Below, piece after piece: positions 45,255-56,302 of a stretch of 64,000 bases of DNA (position 1 is the stretch's first letter; each line of letters opens with the position of its first letter). Position numbers and translations under genes: made by a program. The stretch comes from Alectoria sarmentosa (Eukaryota > Ascomycota > Lecanoromycetes > Lecanorales > Parmeliaceae), in NCBI GenBank assembly GCA_009733775.1, contig WOGZ01000013.1, positions 62,001 to 126,000 on the forward strand. Reading direction: 5' to 3'. The notes beneath the pieces are model-generated. The model searched no databases. It was not told the DNA's origin and was given only the letters and a program-made list of their open reading frames with translations.

Positions 45255-46350
45255 TCAATAGTCATAGAACCCCTTTCCACATTTCTTCCCTACCCACCCG
45301 GCGTCTACCATTTTCCGTAATAGCACCGCAGGTCTATACTTCCCGTCTCCCGTCTCCTCCTGCAGCACCTTCATTATCGCCAAACACGTATCAATACCAA
45401 TAAAGTCAGCCAATTGTAGTGGTCCCATTGGCACATTTGTCCCATTCTTCATTATGCTATCAATATCTTCCTTCCTTCCTACGCCCGTCTCAAGACATAT
45501 GACTGCTTCGTTGATGTAGGGCATCAATATGCGATTGGCAAGGAAGCCCGGTGAGTCGGTAGATTGTGAGGGGATCTTGCCCATGCGTTTGCAGAATTCG
45601 ACGGCTGTTTCCAGGGTCTCAGGAGATGTTTGCAGTCCGCTTATTATTTCAACCCCTTTTTGTACAGGCACTGGGTTCATGAAGTGTGTGCTGACTACCC
45701 GAGACGCGGCGGCAAGATCTGTGGGATTGTCTGGCGGTGTGGTTGCAGCGGCAATTTTTGTGATGGAGATGGAGGATGTGTTGGTTGCCAGGATTGCATG
45801 CGGTGGGGCTATCTTGGCGAGTTGAGAGAAAATACTTGTCTTCAACGAGGTTATCTCAGGGACTGCCTCGATCACGAAGTCGGCATTGGAAAGATCTTCC
45901 ATCTTGGTGGTAGGCGAAAGCATGGAGCGAATTGAGTCTGCGTCTATTTGGGAGATTCGCTTTTTAGATACATCCTTCTCCAAAAGCTTGTCTACAGCTC
46001 TTGTCAGCGGAGACTACCATTGTACTCTTCTCTTAATGATCACGTACCTGCGAACTTCATCCCTTTGTCCAGCGATGCTTGCGAAGTATCGACCAGAGTC
46101 ACTGGCACTCGCGCGTTCTGTGCTGCCACCAGTGCGATACCCAGCCCCTGATCTCCTTGAATCAGCCTCCAATGCCCATTGTAGAAGGTAGCACGTGGTT
46201 GCTTCTGCCTACCATTTGTCCAGCTCCGACTACTCCCAGTCGTTTGACTTCTGCTGCTGTCGCTACACTTGGGCTCGTACTGAAGGAGCGTCGACTAGCA
46301 CTACAAGCAAGATTGGCCAACTGCCGACCCGCGAGGGGGGATGTAGACAT
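45255..46350 (-). CDS. 3-hydroxyacyl-CoA dehydrogenase, mitochondrial type
   Basis: Exons 46350-46213, 46156-46048 and 45991-45255 give 327 residues. The N-terminus (SPLAGRQLANLACSASRRSF) looks like a mitochondrial targeting peptide. Next is the NAD-binding strand RLGVVGAGQM, then VTLVDTS, FVIEAVPE, LATNTSSISITK, the catalytic-His motif STHFMNPVPV, DSPGFLANRILMPYINEA and a C-terminal GKGFYDY, all marks of short-chain 3-hydroxyacyl/3-hydroxybutyryl-CoA dehydrogenases of beta-oxidation. One flaw: the intron-1 acceptor that keeps the frame gives GAGQM-EIR-GWGIA (or one residue less) instead of the canonical GAGQMGLGIA. Losing one base from the GGGG at 46139-46142 would restore the canonical reading, so a sequence error or a real lesion is likely. 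Confidence 0.86.
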
Positions 46351-46552
46351 CTTGAACTATCAAAGGAGTATTTGAATGCTAGGCAATGAGATTTGAATGT
46401 TCGGAGGAGACAGAGTTGTCAAATCTTGCGGCGTTGGGGCAGGGGTCTTCATGCCTCGGCAAACGCGTCTCAGCGTCCGTCGCGTCACCGAAATCGCGTC
46501 AGCAACTTGACATTCATTGCCTTCATTATATGACCAGACACACAGCATAGTA
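46351..46552. promoter_or_regulatory. Divergent promoter with MluI cell-cycle box
   Basis: These 202 bp separate the start codons of the dehydrogenase and of Timeless/Tof1. They hold ACGCGT at 46463-46468 and two TCGCGTCA words at 46480-46487 and 46494-46501. ACGCGT is the MCB site bound by MBF-type factors, which drive replication genes at G1/S in yeasts. Confidence 0.6.
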
Positions 46553-49500
46553 ATGGAGTTCGAAGAGCCTTCCCACAATACTGTGGACCCAGAAGTCCGA
46601 GCGTATGTCTACAGTCTTGTCTCGGCCGTAAGTCGAGCGCTTCCCAAATGCTTCTCAAGCTAACAATACAATAGCTTGGTGGGACCGGCGCCGACGAAGA
46701 CGGCCGCTATGTGCTGGGAGACGATGCATTGGCATGTCTCAAGGATCTCAAGAAATGGCTGAAGCTACATGATGAAAAGGCAAACCGGTTGGACGTGGCG
46801 AGGTGCCTTGCGGAAGCAAATCTGGTCAAAGGCGATTTACTGGAGATCCTGGCAGCATGGCCAGAAGCAGCAACGGAAGATAAGATCAAGTCAAAGATTG
46901 CCCTAGCATGTTTGGAACTCCTGGTACCCTTGACATGGCCAATTGAGAAGAATGACCACCAAATGACGGTGAATCACCACCGCCATGTACCATACCTTCA
47001 GTTGGCACAGACCTCATACAAGCGCGCAATACTCGAACATGAATCCGCAACAGTACTGCGAACAGTAGTCCGCATTGGTTTGCCGTCAATCGCTCTTTCG
47101 ATGGCCGAGCGAAGCTCTCGTGATGAAGGGATCATCAAGCTCCTCATGTACTTCTTCAGAAACATTGCCATGATCTCTTCACCGCAGAATCTTCCAAATG
47201 AAGGAAATGAGGGCGAAGTTTCGAGATCTGCTACCGTCGAGGCCTTCCACCGCCAGGATGTCCTTGCATTGCTCCTCACAATCTCTTCGAACATGGGCGA
47301 AGACTTTAATACACAAGATACCGTTATCATGGAGGTGCTCTTCCACCTCCTTAAAGGCGTAGATGTGGAGAAGCTGTTCCTGGACAAGAAACAGCTGAAG
47401 TCCAAGAGTGGTGACGAGCTCAAGTCTTTGTTGGCACAAGAAGCCGGCATGCACCGAAGCTATGCAAAGAACGCTCCTACAAGACACAATCGATTTGGAA
47501 CCATGATCTGGGTCAAGCGTGATGACGCAGGAAAAGTGTCCACAGTGTCGGGCCAAGACGTATTGAAGGACAGTCAGCAGACCTTGTCAAAGATGGACCA
47601 GACAAAGAAGTGGAACAAGCCGAGGCAGCGGGTCAAAAACCAAGAGCAAGCGTACGACCGTTTTGACATGCCAGTGCCATTGACGGAATCTGCGAGTACC
47701 CATCTCCGCGCCTTTGTGGAAGAGTTTCTTGATTCCGGCTTCAACCCTATCTTCAATCATGTTCGAAGAGCCATCGAACGAGAAGCCGAGCGAGTGCTTG
47801 AGGCCCACCAGCAGCAATTCTTCTACCTGGTCTCCTGGTTCCTCGAAGCCGAGCGTGTGCGACGAAGAAAGAAGAAAGAAGCAGAGAAGAGAAGCAGGGA
47901 CAAGAAGCTGGAAGAAACCTTTGAGGCCGACAGCTTCGCACTGATAGCCACTGTTCTGAATCAGGAATCTTTCATCCTCCTGAACCGTTTCATGCAAGAT
48001 CGCCTGGACTTGAAATCATGGCGAGAGGTCCAAGCAGGTATGCGATGCTTTACCCAGGTTCTTCTGATAGTCCAAGACATGGCGGAGTCACCGCTTGAGG
48101 AGGATCAAGAGATTGCAGAGAATATTCAGAACCGTATCTTCTATGAGGAGACCACACACGACCGGATCATCGCAATTCTCAGAGGCTATAAAGACCAAGG
48201 CTTTGGATACTTAGACTCCTGCACCGAGCTCTCACACGTTTTCTTACGCATACTCCAACGCTATTCTCGAGAGAACGTCGACCTGCAAGTGCGATCACGT
48301 CGAAGAGCCCGCAAAACTAAGAAAGCTACCGTAAAGCAGCGTGAAAAGACCAATGAAGATAACGAAGATGAAGCCTCTGAAATGGAGGATGTCGCCGAAG
48401 CGGAGCGAGTGTCTCGGGAGCGCAAGTTCGACTTCACCCGCTTCTCCACCAAGTTCATGACTCAAGCCTGCATTGACACATTCGTCTCCTTCACAAAATA
48501 CTTTACCGATCTCGATACCGAGCAACTGAAACGAGCTCATCGGTTCTTCTACCGCGTTGCATTCAAGCAGGATCTTAGTGTCATGCTGTTTCGCCTTGAT
48601 ATCATCGCTCTGTTCAACCGGATGATCAAAGGACCCGAAGGGCTCGACTCTGGAGGTCCCATGTTTAGAGAGTGGGATGAGTTAGTAAGGCAGCTGGTCA
48701 AGAAGATGATTAAGAAGCTCGAGCAGAGACCAGAGCTGGCAGTTGAACTACTCTTCAGCAAGATCAACTCCACGACCTATTACCTCGAGTACGGCTATGA
48801 TAAGCAGACCGCTTCCTCCCAACCCAGACCGCCCGCTACCCTAGAGGTGCGAGGGTCGATGACCACCGAGGAGCAAATCGGCGTCATAGTAGCTGTCCTG
48901 TACGACGATAAACTTGAACAAGTCGACTGGGTCTCCAGATCCATCTCCTCAGCAGCCGAGGAGCGCCAGTCCTGGGAATCTGAAGCCATAGCCCGGCAAG
49001 ATCAATCTCAGTCCCGACCCGAGCCCGATTCAGGAACACTAGCAGATCAGCCCAAGACCACCTCAAAAGCGCCCTCCATAACAGTCACACCAGACACCGA
49101 CTCTCTCCGCACTGCCATCTTCAAAGAAGCCAGACTACGTCTCCTGATGAGCCTCTCTGGTATGGAACGTCTCGGCATCGAAGACGAGCCCAAAGCTACT
49201 TGGATTATCCCTTCCTCTCTTACCTCTGCAGAACTCCTTCATACGTATGAAACAATAGAGCAACACCGTAAGAACCCAGTCTTCGAATATGGTGACGAGG
49301 ACCCCATATCTGCTGAAGAATTACTCCGCCGCAAACCGATCGAGAAAGCTAAGAGAGCAGAATATGATGACGACAGCGAAGGCGACGGCATCGCGAGCGA
49401 TGATGTCGCAGAAAATGAATTCCTCTACCCTTTCAGCGGTCCCGTTGACAGACCCAACGCTCATCACAAGGCCCTCGACGCGCTCAAAGCCAAGCGGCGA

Positions 49501-50184
49501 AAGCGCCGTCACTCTAATCCTGTAGAACTTGACGATGAGACTTTAGAAGCGAGACGCAGAGCGAGGGAGAAAGCGGACTCTGAGAAGGTGAGAAAGGTTA
49601 AGAGTGCCGAGTTCATCAGGGACAGCGATGAAGAGAGCGATGAAGAGCGGGACCGAGCCTTCTTTGCAAGGGAGGAGATGCGGAGGAATGGCCAGAGGGA
49701 GAAAATCAAGGAGGCCTTTGCGGCGGGAAGGGTGAAAAAAATAATCGAGGGCGAGAGTGCTAAACCTAGGGTGAAAGGCGCGAAAGCGAGCAGGAAGAGG
49801 AAGAATACTGCTGGTGAAATAGAAAATCGGAGGAAGAGAACGAAGGTGGACAGCGACTCGAGCGATGAGGGAAGTGACGATGACGAGGATATGGCTGTGG
49901 ACTATGACTCTTCCTCACCAGCTCGCCGCGCTACATCAGTTTCAAGTGCAGGAAGTGACGACGAAGTCACACCCCTATCATCGCCTCCACTTGTGGGCCT
50001 ATCGCTGTCATCGAAAGCTACCGAAGTTGCAGCACAGCCTCCTCCGCTAGGGGACGCTGCCAAACTTTCTGAGGTGGCTTTGGATGTTGGGGATGGTGAG
50101 GAAGACGAGGCAGATGACATTGGGGTATCGACAGCTCGGAGAAGGGGAAGAGTTGCAGTGTTGGAAGATAGCGATGATGATTAA
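46553..50184 (+). CDS. TOF1-like: Timeless/Tof1/Swi1 replication fork protection protein
   Basis: Exon 46553-46627, a 47-nt intron with a CTAAC branch point, and exon 46675-50184 give 1194 residues, the usual size. The N-terminal TIMELESS domain begins with LGGTGADEDGRYVLGDDALA and DLKKWLKLHDEK and goes on with LVPLTWPIEKND and EGIIKLLMYFFRNIAMI; further in are ESFILLNRFMQDRLDL and AHRFFYRVAFKQDLSVMLFR. The last 300 residues are charged and disordered, with Ser-Asp/Glu clusters (RDSDEESDEERD, VDSDSSDEGSDDDE) typical of kinase targets. With its partner Tipin/Csm3 this protein stabilises paused forks and signals to the S-phase checkpoint. The second exon has no intron at all despite its length. 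It shares a promoter carrying an MCB site with the dehydrogenase gene. Confidence 0.95.
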
Positions 50185-51323
50185 GACAACTTCAGTGGCG
50201 TTGGAGAATGGGGCTCAGGTCAGGATACTCAATTGCTCATAAGCATTATCTGATTGAGACTGCTCCTTCATCATGGCAATATTCCTTCCATTTCGTCCAC
50301 TATCATTCCAAGTCTCCCCAACCGTGCGTCGAACCAACCATCCTCTGTAGCCAATACGCCCGGCCCATAATCTTTCCTTTGCAAAATTGCTTAATAGAGA
50401 TCCAAAAACCTCGACTTCGTAAAACATTCGAATCTGATACGCCTCCACCTGAAAATCACACTTTGCCCCTGAAACCACACCATTCTGTAAAAGTAACATC
50501 AATTAACGTCCTCAAACTCGCATTCCCGAGAACCCCACCTCATCCACATCCCCGTAATCCGACGTGTCCTCATACTCGCACTCGACCACCTTCGAACACC
50601 TCTTCTCACAGCGCACGTGGCAAAGCCACTAGCGATTCAGACGTTCCTCACGCTCATACTCCGCTTCGACATCGCAGACCGCGGTATCGTGCGTCGTAGC
50701 CTAGCACAAGTTGTGCTTCGACGAAACTTTTTAGTGGAATGATTTAGCAGGAACGATGGTCGCGTACCGCGATGCCAGCGTGGATGATCCGGGAGAGCTG
50801 GTCTGAACATGTGATGGGGCCTGGCAAAGCACGCGATTGCTTGGAGGCGAGGGGGAGAGGTTTGTTCTTGAAGAAAGAAAGGTAGCTGTCAATGCCCTGA
50901 GATATCTCTGCGAGGAGTTTATTTGTGTTTTACAGGGCCATGGTTGTAAAAGTTGAAAGTGTTGCCTACGCCAGAGAGAATATGGCCAGCAGAGGGAGAG
51001 AACAAAGGTGAAATAATCTGCGAAGAAAGAGGTAAAGAAGTAAGGAACCTGGAAAAGTCTGTTGCAGAAGTTTAGTTAAAGATACTTGAGTCGCGCTACT
51101 TAAGGCTCAGGGTATTTGTATCCAGTGTTCTAGCAGCCGACTATCCTATGCAAATCGAAGAAGTCTGATATCCTGATCGACCACCTCAGTATTCCAACCT
51201 ATGGTATCATGCCTAGAGACTGGCCTATTCTTCAATGCTTGCCCCGCTGGTAGAGGTGCTTCCCCTGGCAAATACTGGCACTAATTTCTATAAGTTTTGC
51301 ACTTCTCAGAGCGCAGGAAATGC
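50185..51323. other. Intergenic, nothing supported
   Basis: The convergent 3' flanks of Tof1 and the F-box gene. The Pro/His-rich plus ORF at 50208-50699 has a composition typical of chance reading in C-rich DNA and has no motif. Confidence 0.45.
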
Positions 51324-52091
51324 TTACTCGATTCGTTTCTCGAAAGCAAGAACGCAGTCTCCACAAAGTGAAAAAGGTCTTGTGTGGCCGTATGCCTGGC
51401 AGCGGCGCACTGCCCACGTGAAAACGTCTCGGCATGGGACTAAACCAATCAAGATGGTGAGGCGTCTTGAGGCTTCAGATAGGCTGCTCAGCTCATAGGG
51501 AGCTAAGTTGCTGATGATCTTGACAAGAATCTCGTCAGGAAGCTCTTCGAGCCGCGTTGCCCTGAAAGACACTTCAGTATTGATGTGGTGAGGTTGAACA
51601 ATAACTAACGGTATGTAGGCCTTTGCCGAATCAGGTGCACTGCAACTCTCTAGCATACTGGTGGCCGTGTCCTGGACGTCACCGCCGGGCCCATTGACAG
51701 ACTCGAGCTTTAGTCTTCTGATTTAAGCCCTGGTTTGTTAGGCGTGAATGCGTACTTACTTTGTATCCATCGTGGCGAATAGTTCATCGATGAATGGTTC
51801 ATGGATGAAGATCTCTCCAGTCAATGCGTTGTTAGCGTAGCGATAGGAGTAACGAGATTTTCTGGTGTCTTGAGATTCTGCGTGGTCAAGTGGGTTTTTG
51901 CGCTGCTTGACCTCATATAGAATCTGTTCTTCGACCGAGTAGCCGCCCCAAGGAGGGTTCTCAAGAGCAAGGCAGTAGCATTCAGAGTAGTCATGCTCTT
52001 TCATCTCTGCCTTTACTTCCTCTGCCTTTTTTGACTCTTCTGAGGCCTTTGTAATAGCGCCGTTCCAAGTAGAGCCTTTGAAGGGCGACAT
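51324..52091 (-). CDS. Small F-box protein
   Basis: Three exons, 52091-51760, 51717-51610 and 51561-51324, give 225 residues. The introns are 42 and 48 nt; the first is among the shortest plausible but has donor GTAAGT and a CCTAAC branch point. The N-terminal half is charged and unassigned (EESKKAEEVKAEMKEHDYSE; ENPPWGGYSVEEQILYEVKQ). An F-box begins at about residue 148: TRLEELPDEILVKIISNLAP followed by YELSSLSEASRRL. The C-terminus has paired cysteines (SLCGDC). F-box proteins link substrates to the SCF ubiquitin ligase via Skp1; the substrate is unknown. Without the splicing the region would fall into two small unrelated ORFs. The gene is head to head with the Ser-rich gene, 172 bp away. 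Confidence 0.72.
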
Positions 52092-52263
52092 TGTCCTGTG
52101 GGGTGATTGTGCGTGAACACTGATATTGAGTAAACACAAATACCATCACAGCTCTTAGTGGCGGCAACGAAGCGAGTTTGCCGCGCAGGTTTTGATATCA
52201 AACCCTTTCACATTGAACCATGGTCTTCCACTCGGGCCCAGTAGCTTCACCTTGCTTTCTAGC
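52092..52263. promoter_or_regulatory. Divergent promoter with GCGGCAA inverted repeat
   Basis: 172 bp between two start codons. It contains GCGGCAA at 52161-52167 and its exact inverse TTGCCGC at 52178-52184, ten bases apart. Such a spaced inverted repeat could be a dimeric (for example Zn2Cys6) operator; which gene it would serve is unknown. Confidence 0.45.
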
Positions 52264-53956
52264 ATGGCTGACCCATCAGAGGGTGTGGCTCACACCATCG
52301 ATTATCAATATAGCGAACAGCGAATACCAAGCCGTCCAAAGATAAGTCAGCGAAAAGCTTCCTTCTCAGAAGCCCTCAACAAGTTCAAATCAAATACCTT
52401 CAACCGACGCCGTACCAACACTGATCTCCCAAGCTCTACTTCTTCATTTTCCATCAATCCCCGTTCTCGCATACCAACTCCAGCGGGCATTGACCGCAGC
52501 ACCTCATTCTTCAGCGCCCTCCCCACATTTTCTTCCAATTTCAATGCATCTACGAGCGATGAAAGCCCTCAGCCATCCCTCACCAAACGCCCCCGTAGGA
52601 TCTCTGAACGGCTAGCCCAGACCCCATTCTTCAGTCACCAGCATCAACAGCAATCTACCTTGACACCTAGAAACAACCGCGAATCGAGCGTCAAAATCGA
52701 GCAACGAGGCCTAATGCAGCCAGTTCATCCGCCACTGCCTCGCACCAATACAATTGGCAATCTCGCAAACAGCCAGCAAAGCTCACCTCACACTCCTGGC
52801 TTCATGCGCCCAACAACCAGCAGCGCTCGTCGTAGCAGCGGCATGGGACGTAGCAATACCTCAGCACCTAGCAGCATGACAGGATACGACAGCGTTGCAT
52901 TGCGGCGCCAGAGGAAGACTTCTCTACGTACCATCGCAGGTTCCAACACTCCAAGCAAGACCCCAACACAGGCACGTCAAGTCCCAGCCGACACATTTCC
53001 CGCCCGCAGCGATAGTCTCGCATCCGCTCCCAGCATGGCAGACGAGCCAGCCCCGACTCTCGAATGGGAGACAGAATCCAAGCAGCCAGATATGCCAACC
53101 GATTACAGCGATGGTGCGAATTTCCAAGCCACTGGTCAGCATGTTCAGGAGGTGCCTATCACCAAGGAGAGCAAGAAGGGCAAGGGCAAGGCATCCGCTG
53201 ACCATATGCATGAGACTCGTCCAGCTCCTCCGCCCAAAGATAGCAAGAAAGGCATTTTGAAGTCCAAGAACGAGAAACGCAAACTCAGTGAGGCCCTCAG
53301 CAGCCTCTATGTTGACGACGAGGCGGATACCAGCAAGGAGGAGCGCGAAAACAAGGACATCAAAGCTCGCAGCGAGGGCACACCGGAGTATTCAGAGCGC
53401 ACAGCTACTCCTGAATCGTCCAATCCGCGTTTGGTAAGGATCTTCCCCACGCGATCTTATCCCCTTGCATCATCTCCACGCTGGTATCCTCTGAAAGTCC
53501 CTCCTTCCTAGTTCCTCCCCACTAATATACCACCGCCGCCAGATCCACGAAGCCCAGCTCCCCATATGGTGGCTAGGCCGCTACACCGCCCTTTCCGACC
53601 GCTTCCGCACCGGTGTCCTCCCCTCGCCTCCCTCCTCGCCTAGACCCCAATCCTCCACCGACGACTTCTCCTCCAGCACCAACGAATACTCCGCAACAGG
53701 TCTTACCTCAGCATCCAGCTTCTATTTACGGCCAAAGCACCCCATGCACGACCCGGATCGCCGCAATCGCCGCGTCTACGTCCACCTGCGCTCACTCTGC
53801 ACGACCGACGGAGCGCGCGCCAGCTTGGAGGAGTTCAAAGCGATCATGGACGCGCGCGAGAAGAAGATGTCGTCAGGGCCACAGGGGAAGAGTGTGAAAG
53901 AGAAGCAGGGATGGTTGGAAGGGTTGATGGGGAAAAAGAAGAAGGGGGAGAAGTGA
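52264..53956 (+). CDS. Ser-rich, mostly disordered protein of unknown function
   Basis: Exons 52264-53433 and 53543-53956 (109-nt intron) give 527 residues. The start at MADPSEGVAHTIDYQYSEQR was preferred to an in-frame ATG 72 bp upstream because it follows a better leader and matches the style of the family. The first 390 residues are rich in S, T, P, Q and R with Ser-Arg runs (RRTNTDLPSSTSSFS), consistent with a phosphorylated disordered region. The C-terminal 130 residues look ordered: IHEAQLPIWWLGRYTALSDR then DPDRRNRRVYVHLRSLCTTD, ending in Lys-rich KEKQGWLEGLMGKKKKGEK. I believe this C-terminal block is conserved in Dothideomycetes but know no function. Confidence 0.75.
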
Positions 53957-54532
53957 AGAGGATACATGGTAGTGAGGGACCGGATCGGTGCTTTATACAC
54001 AGCGGAGGTACAATTTCCACCACTTTTCACGGCATAGCGCGGTGGAACCGAGGTCCATGCATAGCCAGCGAGGAGTTTCCAACGCATAATATATGTATGA
54101 TATGAAGCATGCAGGTCACCGCAATGCATAATGAAAAAGGCGTATTACGAACCGTGATGGACAACGAGGTAGCGTTCTTCCATACCTACTGGTACTTTCT
54201 CAAGTCATATATTCCAACCCAGAGAGATGCCCAATTCATATGCTGTGATGTATCTCTTCCATCTGCTCCTGCCAGCGCCTTCATGCCTTGCGAGCCCTGC
54301 AGTCATCGTTCTTACCAACACATCCCGTGTTGTTTTTCCGTTGGGGCCACAACATCGAAGCCGGCCCTGTTAGACTTACGCCATGGAGCCTGCATTGAGG
54401 CAACTGTCCGGCTATTCGGCCTGTTTCGCCTAGAGGTTCATGGTTCCTTCCCACTATTAGACCTGGAAGGGCATACTTGTGTTCGCCAACAGCTACGCAA
54501 GGTCTCTTGATTGCCGCATCGTTCCTTACCGC
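53957..54532. other. Intergenic, nothing supported
   Basis: Convergent 3' flanks. The 133-codon plus ORF at 54109-54510 shows no motif. Confidence 0.45.
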
Positions 54533-56082
54533 TCATCCTCCCTTCCCAGATTTATTCCTCAAATAAGCAGCCACCTGCTCATGCCTCGTGACGAAAAACT
54601 TCCTCTGCCCCTCATGCTTCCACACTAAGACACCAATCTCCTCCGCGTACCGACACGGCGCTTCAAACTCTGCTTGCGTATTGAAGTCTTTGAACAGGAA
54701 GCCCACTGTTGCTTTCATTCTATCCCCTTCCAACTGCCATAGGCGTATTTGATCGACTACGGTGGGCGGAAGGACAGGCTGATTCTTAGCCATCTGAGGA
54801 TGCGCGTGAGTGGTGAGGTAGCTTATGATCTGATCGCTTGTGATGCCCATACTGACTGCTCGGCGTATGGATTCGCGAGTTACTTTCCCAGCGACCATAT
54901 TTGGATAGCGAGTTATGAGGCGGGCGAAGAGCTGGAGAATTGCGATTTGGAGGTTTGAGGATGTGTAGGCATAGACACGGTAGTTGGTCTCGATGACAAT
55001 GAAGCCTCGGTTATTGTCTGCTGTGGAGGCGAAGGAGGAAGAGCGTAAGCCGCCGGCGTCCGAGGTAAGTGTCGTTGCGAGGCGAGTTGGGTAGAAGTAG
55101 CTGGAGTCAGGAGAGGCTTGGTAGACAATGCCGAAGTCGCCGAGGTCTTCAAGCATATTGGCTTGCGTCTGGGAGAAATTGGCTTTGCTGTAGGGGAGGC
55201 CGAGTTCGAGAGATCCGAGCATGAAGAGAAAAGCAAGGACATCGACTTCGTCCATATTCAGCTAGTGAAGAAGATCAGCGCTATTTCGTGTGAAAAGGAA
55301 AATCCCGGAAGATGCGACTAGACCTACACTCTCGGCATTCTGCAAATACAGTACGAGCATAGTCCAGACCTGGGCGTTAACTTCCTGGAGGATGAAAGCG
55401 AAACCGTCTTTGGTGATATCCACCGTCTTGCCTCTGGCCTCAACCAATGCGCCAGATGCCAGCAGTATCTTGACCCCTTGGCTGAGCGTGACCCCCTCAC
55501 TCGCGACATTCATGCCAGTGCTGCCAACCATGTATCCAAGGACACCTTCCCACTGCCTCCTAGCAAACTCATCGAGATCTGCCACAGACATAGTATCCTC
55601 CTCTGACAGGTTGTACGGTACCCCAAATGAATTATGATTTCCACCTCCTGTCAACGCAAGCCGTAGAGATGCCGCAAATGGGTCCGTAAGAGCGTATGCT
55701 CGCGGCTTCCCTGGGTTCGTCGCGGCAGCCAGTATATGAAGCCTCTCGAGAAGACTGACAGCATTATCACGTTCCCTTCTACAGTATCAGATCTGTCGCA
55801 ATATATGGCTTTCTTGCATACCGTCTCCCATCAGGACGCACCCAAGCTTCCAGGTCTGTGACAGGCATAGGGTGGCTGATGTATAACAAAGCCATTACGA
55901 AACTCTTTGCTAGGCTTGTCAGCGCCCGCGGTCAAGCTTTTTAGACTGTGTGGCATACCCAAGTGAGGCAGCATGCGTCGATAAATGGCGAGCGCAGTTG
56001 AAGGCTGCTTGTACAGGCGGTTGAAGGTAGTACCTGGAAGACCCTCCAGGTACTCGAATGATCGAAGAGAAGACGCCGACAT
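54533..56082 (-). CDS. TFB2-like: TFIIH subunit Tfb2 (p52)
   Basis: Four exons: 56082-55959, 55909-55822, 55778-55328 and 55261-54533, giving 463 residues. Introns are 49, 43 and 66 nt and keep the frame. The N-terminus reads SLRSFEYLEGLPGTTFNRLY, then LAKSFVMALLYISHPMPVTD, LEAWVRPDGRRRERDNAVSL and FGVPYNLSEED. The C-terminal part reads FRSSS-type linker, GFIVIETNYRVYAYTSSNLQ, IAILQLFARLITRYPNMVAG, ITSDQIISYLTTHAHPQM and QIRLWQLEGDRMKATVGFLF, the Tfb5-binding end of the family. Tfb2 anchors and stimulates the XPB/Ssl2 translocase in TFIIH, acting in promoter opening and nucleotide excision repair. It is head to head with the thioesterase gene. Confidence 0.93.
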
Positions 56083-56302
56083 ATTGTCGATAGCGTATTT
56101 GGGTCGTCTCTTCGATATTGCTGCTATTACCTGTCTATCATAGTCAGGCCTTCGTGCTGCAGGAATGGAGAAGAAGGTAATCTAAATGCTCGGTGCGATT
56201 GAGTCACGCAGTTTTCTTTCCCTACTGCTACCCTGCGCTCGGACTAACCTCCGGATATCTCCAACCACAACCGTTTCTATTCTTGCGGGATTGGTAGCGA
56301 TC
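56083..56302. promoter_or_regulatory. Divergent promoter of Tfb2 and thioesterase genes
   Basis: 220 bp between the two inferred start codons. No known motif stands out. Confidence 0.45.

Noticed and set aside
50208..50699. Pro/His/Arg-rich 163-codon ORF downstream of Tof1
   Set aside because: The composition is what C-rich DNA gives when read at random; no domain or splice logic.
51756..52091. Separate 111-residue gene next to a 94-residue F-box gene
   Set aside because: The frame ends exactly at a GTAAGT donor with a branch point and acceptor behind it, and splicing joins the two into one 225-residue F-box protein.
54109..54510. 133-codon ORF between the Ser-rich gene and Tfb2
   Set aside because: No motif and lies wholly in a convergent 3' flank.
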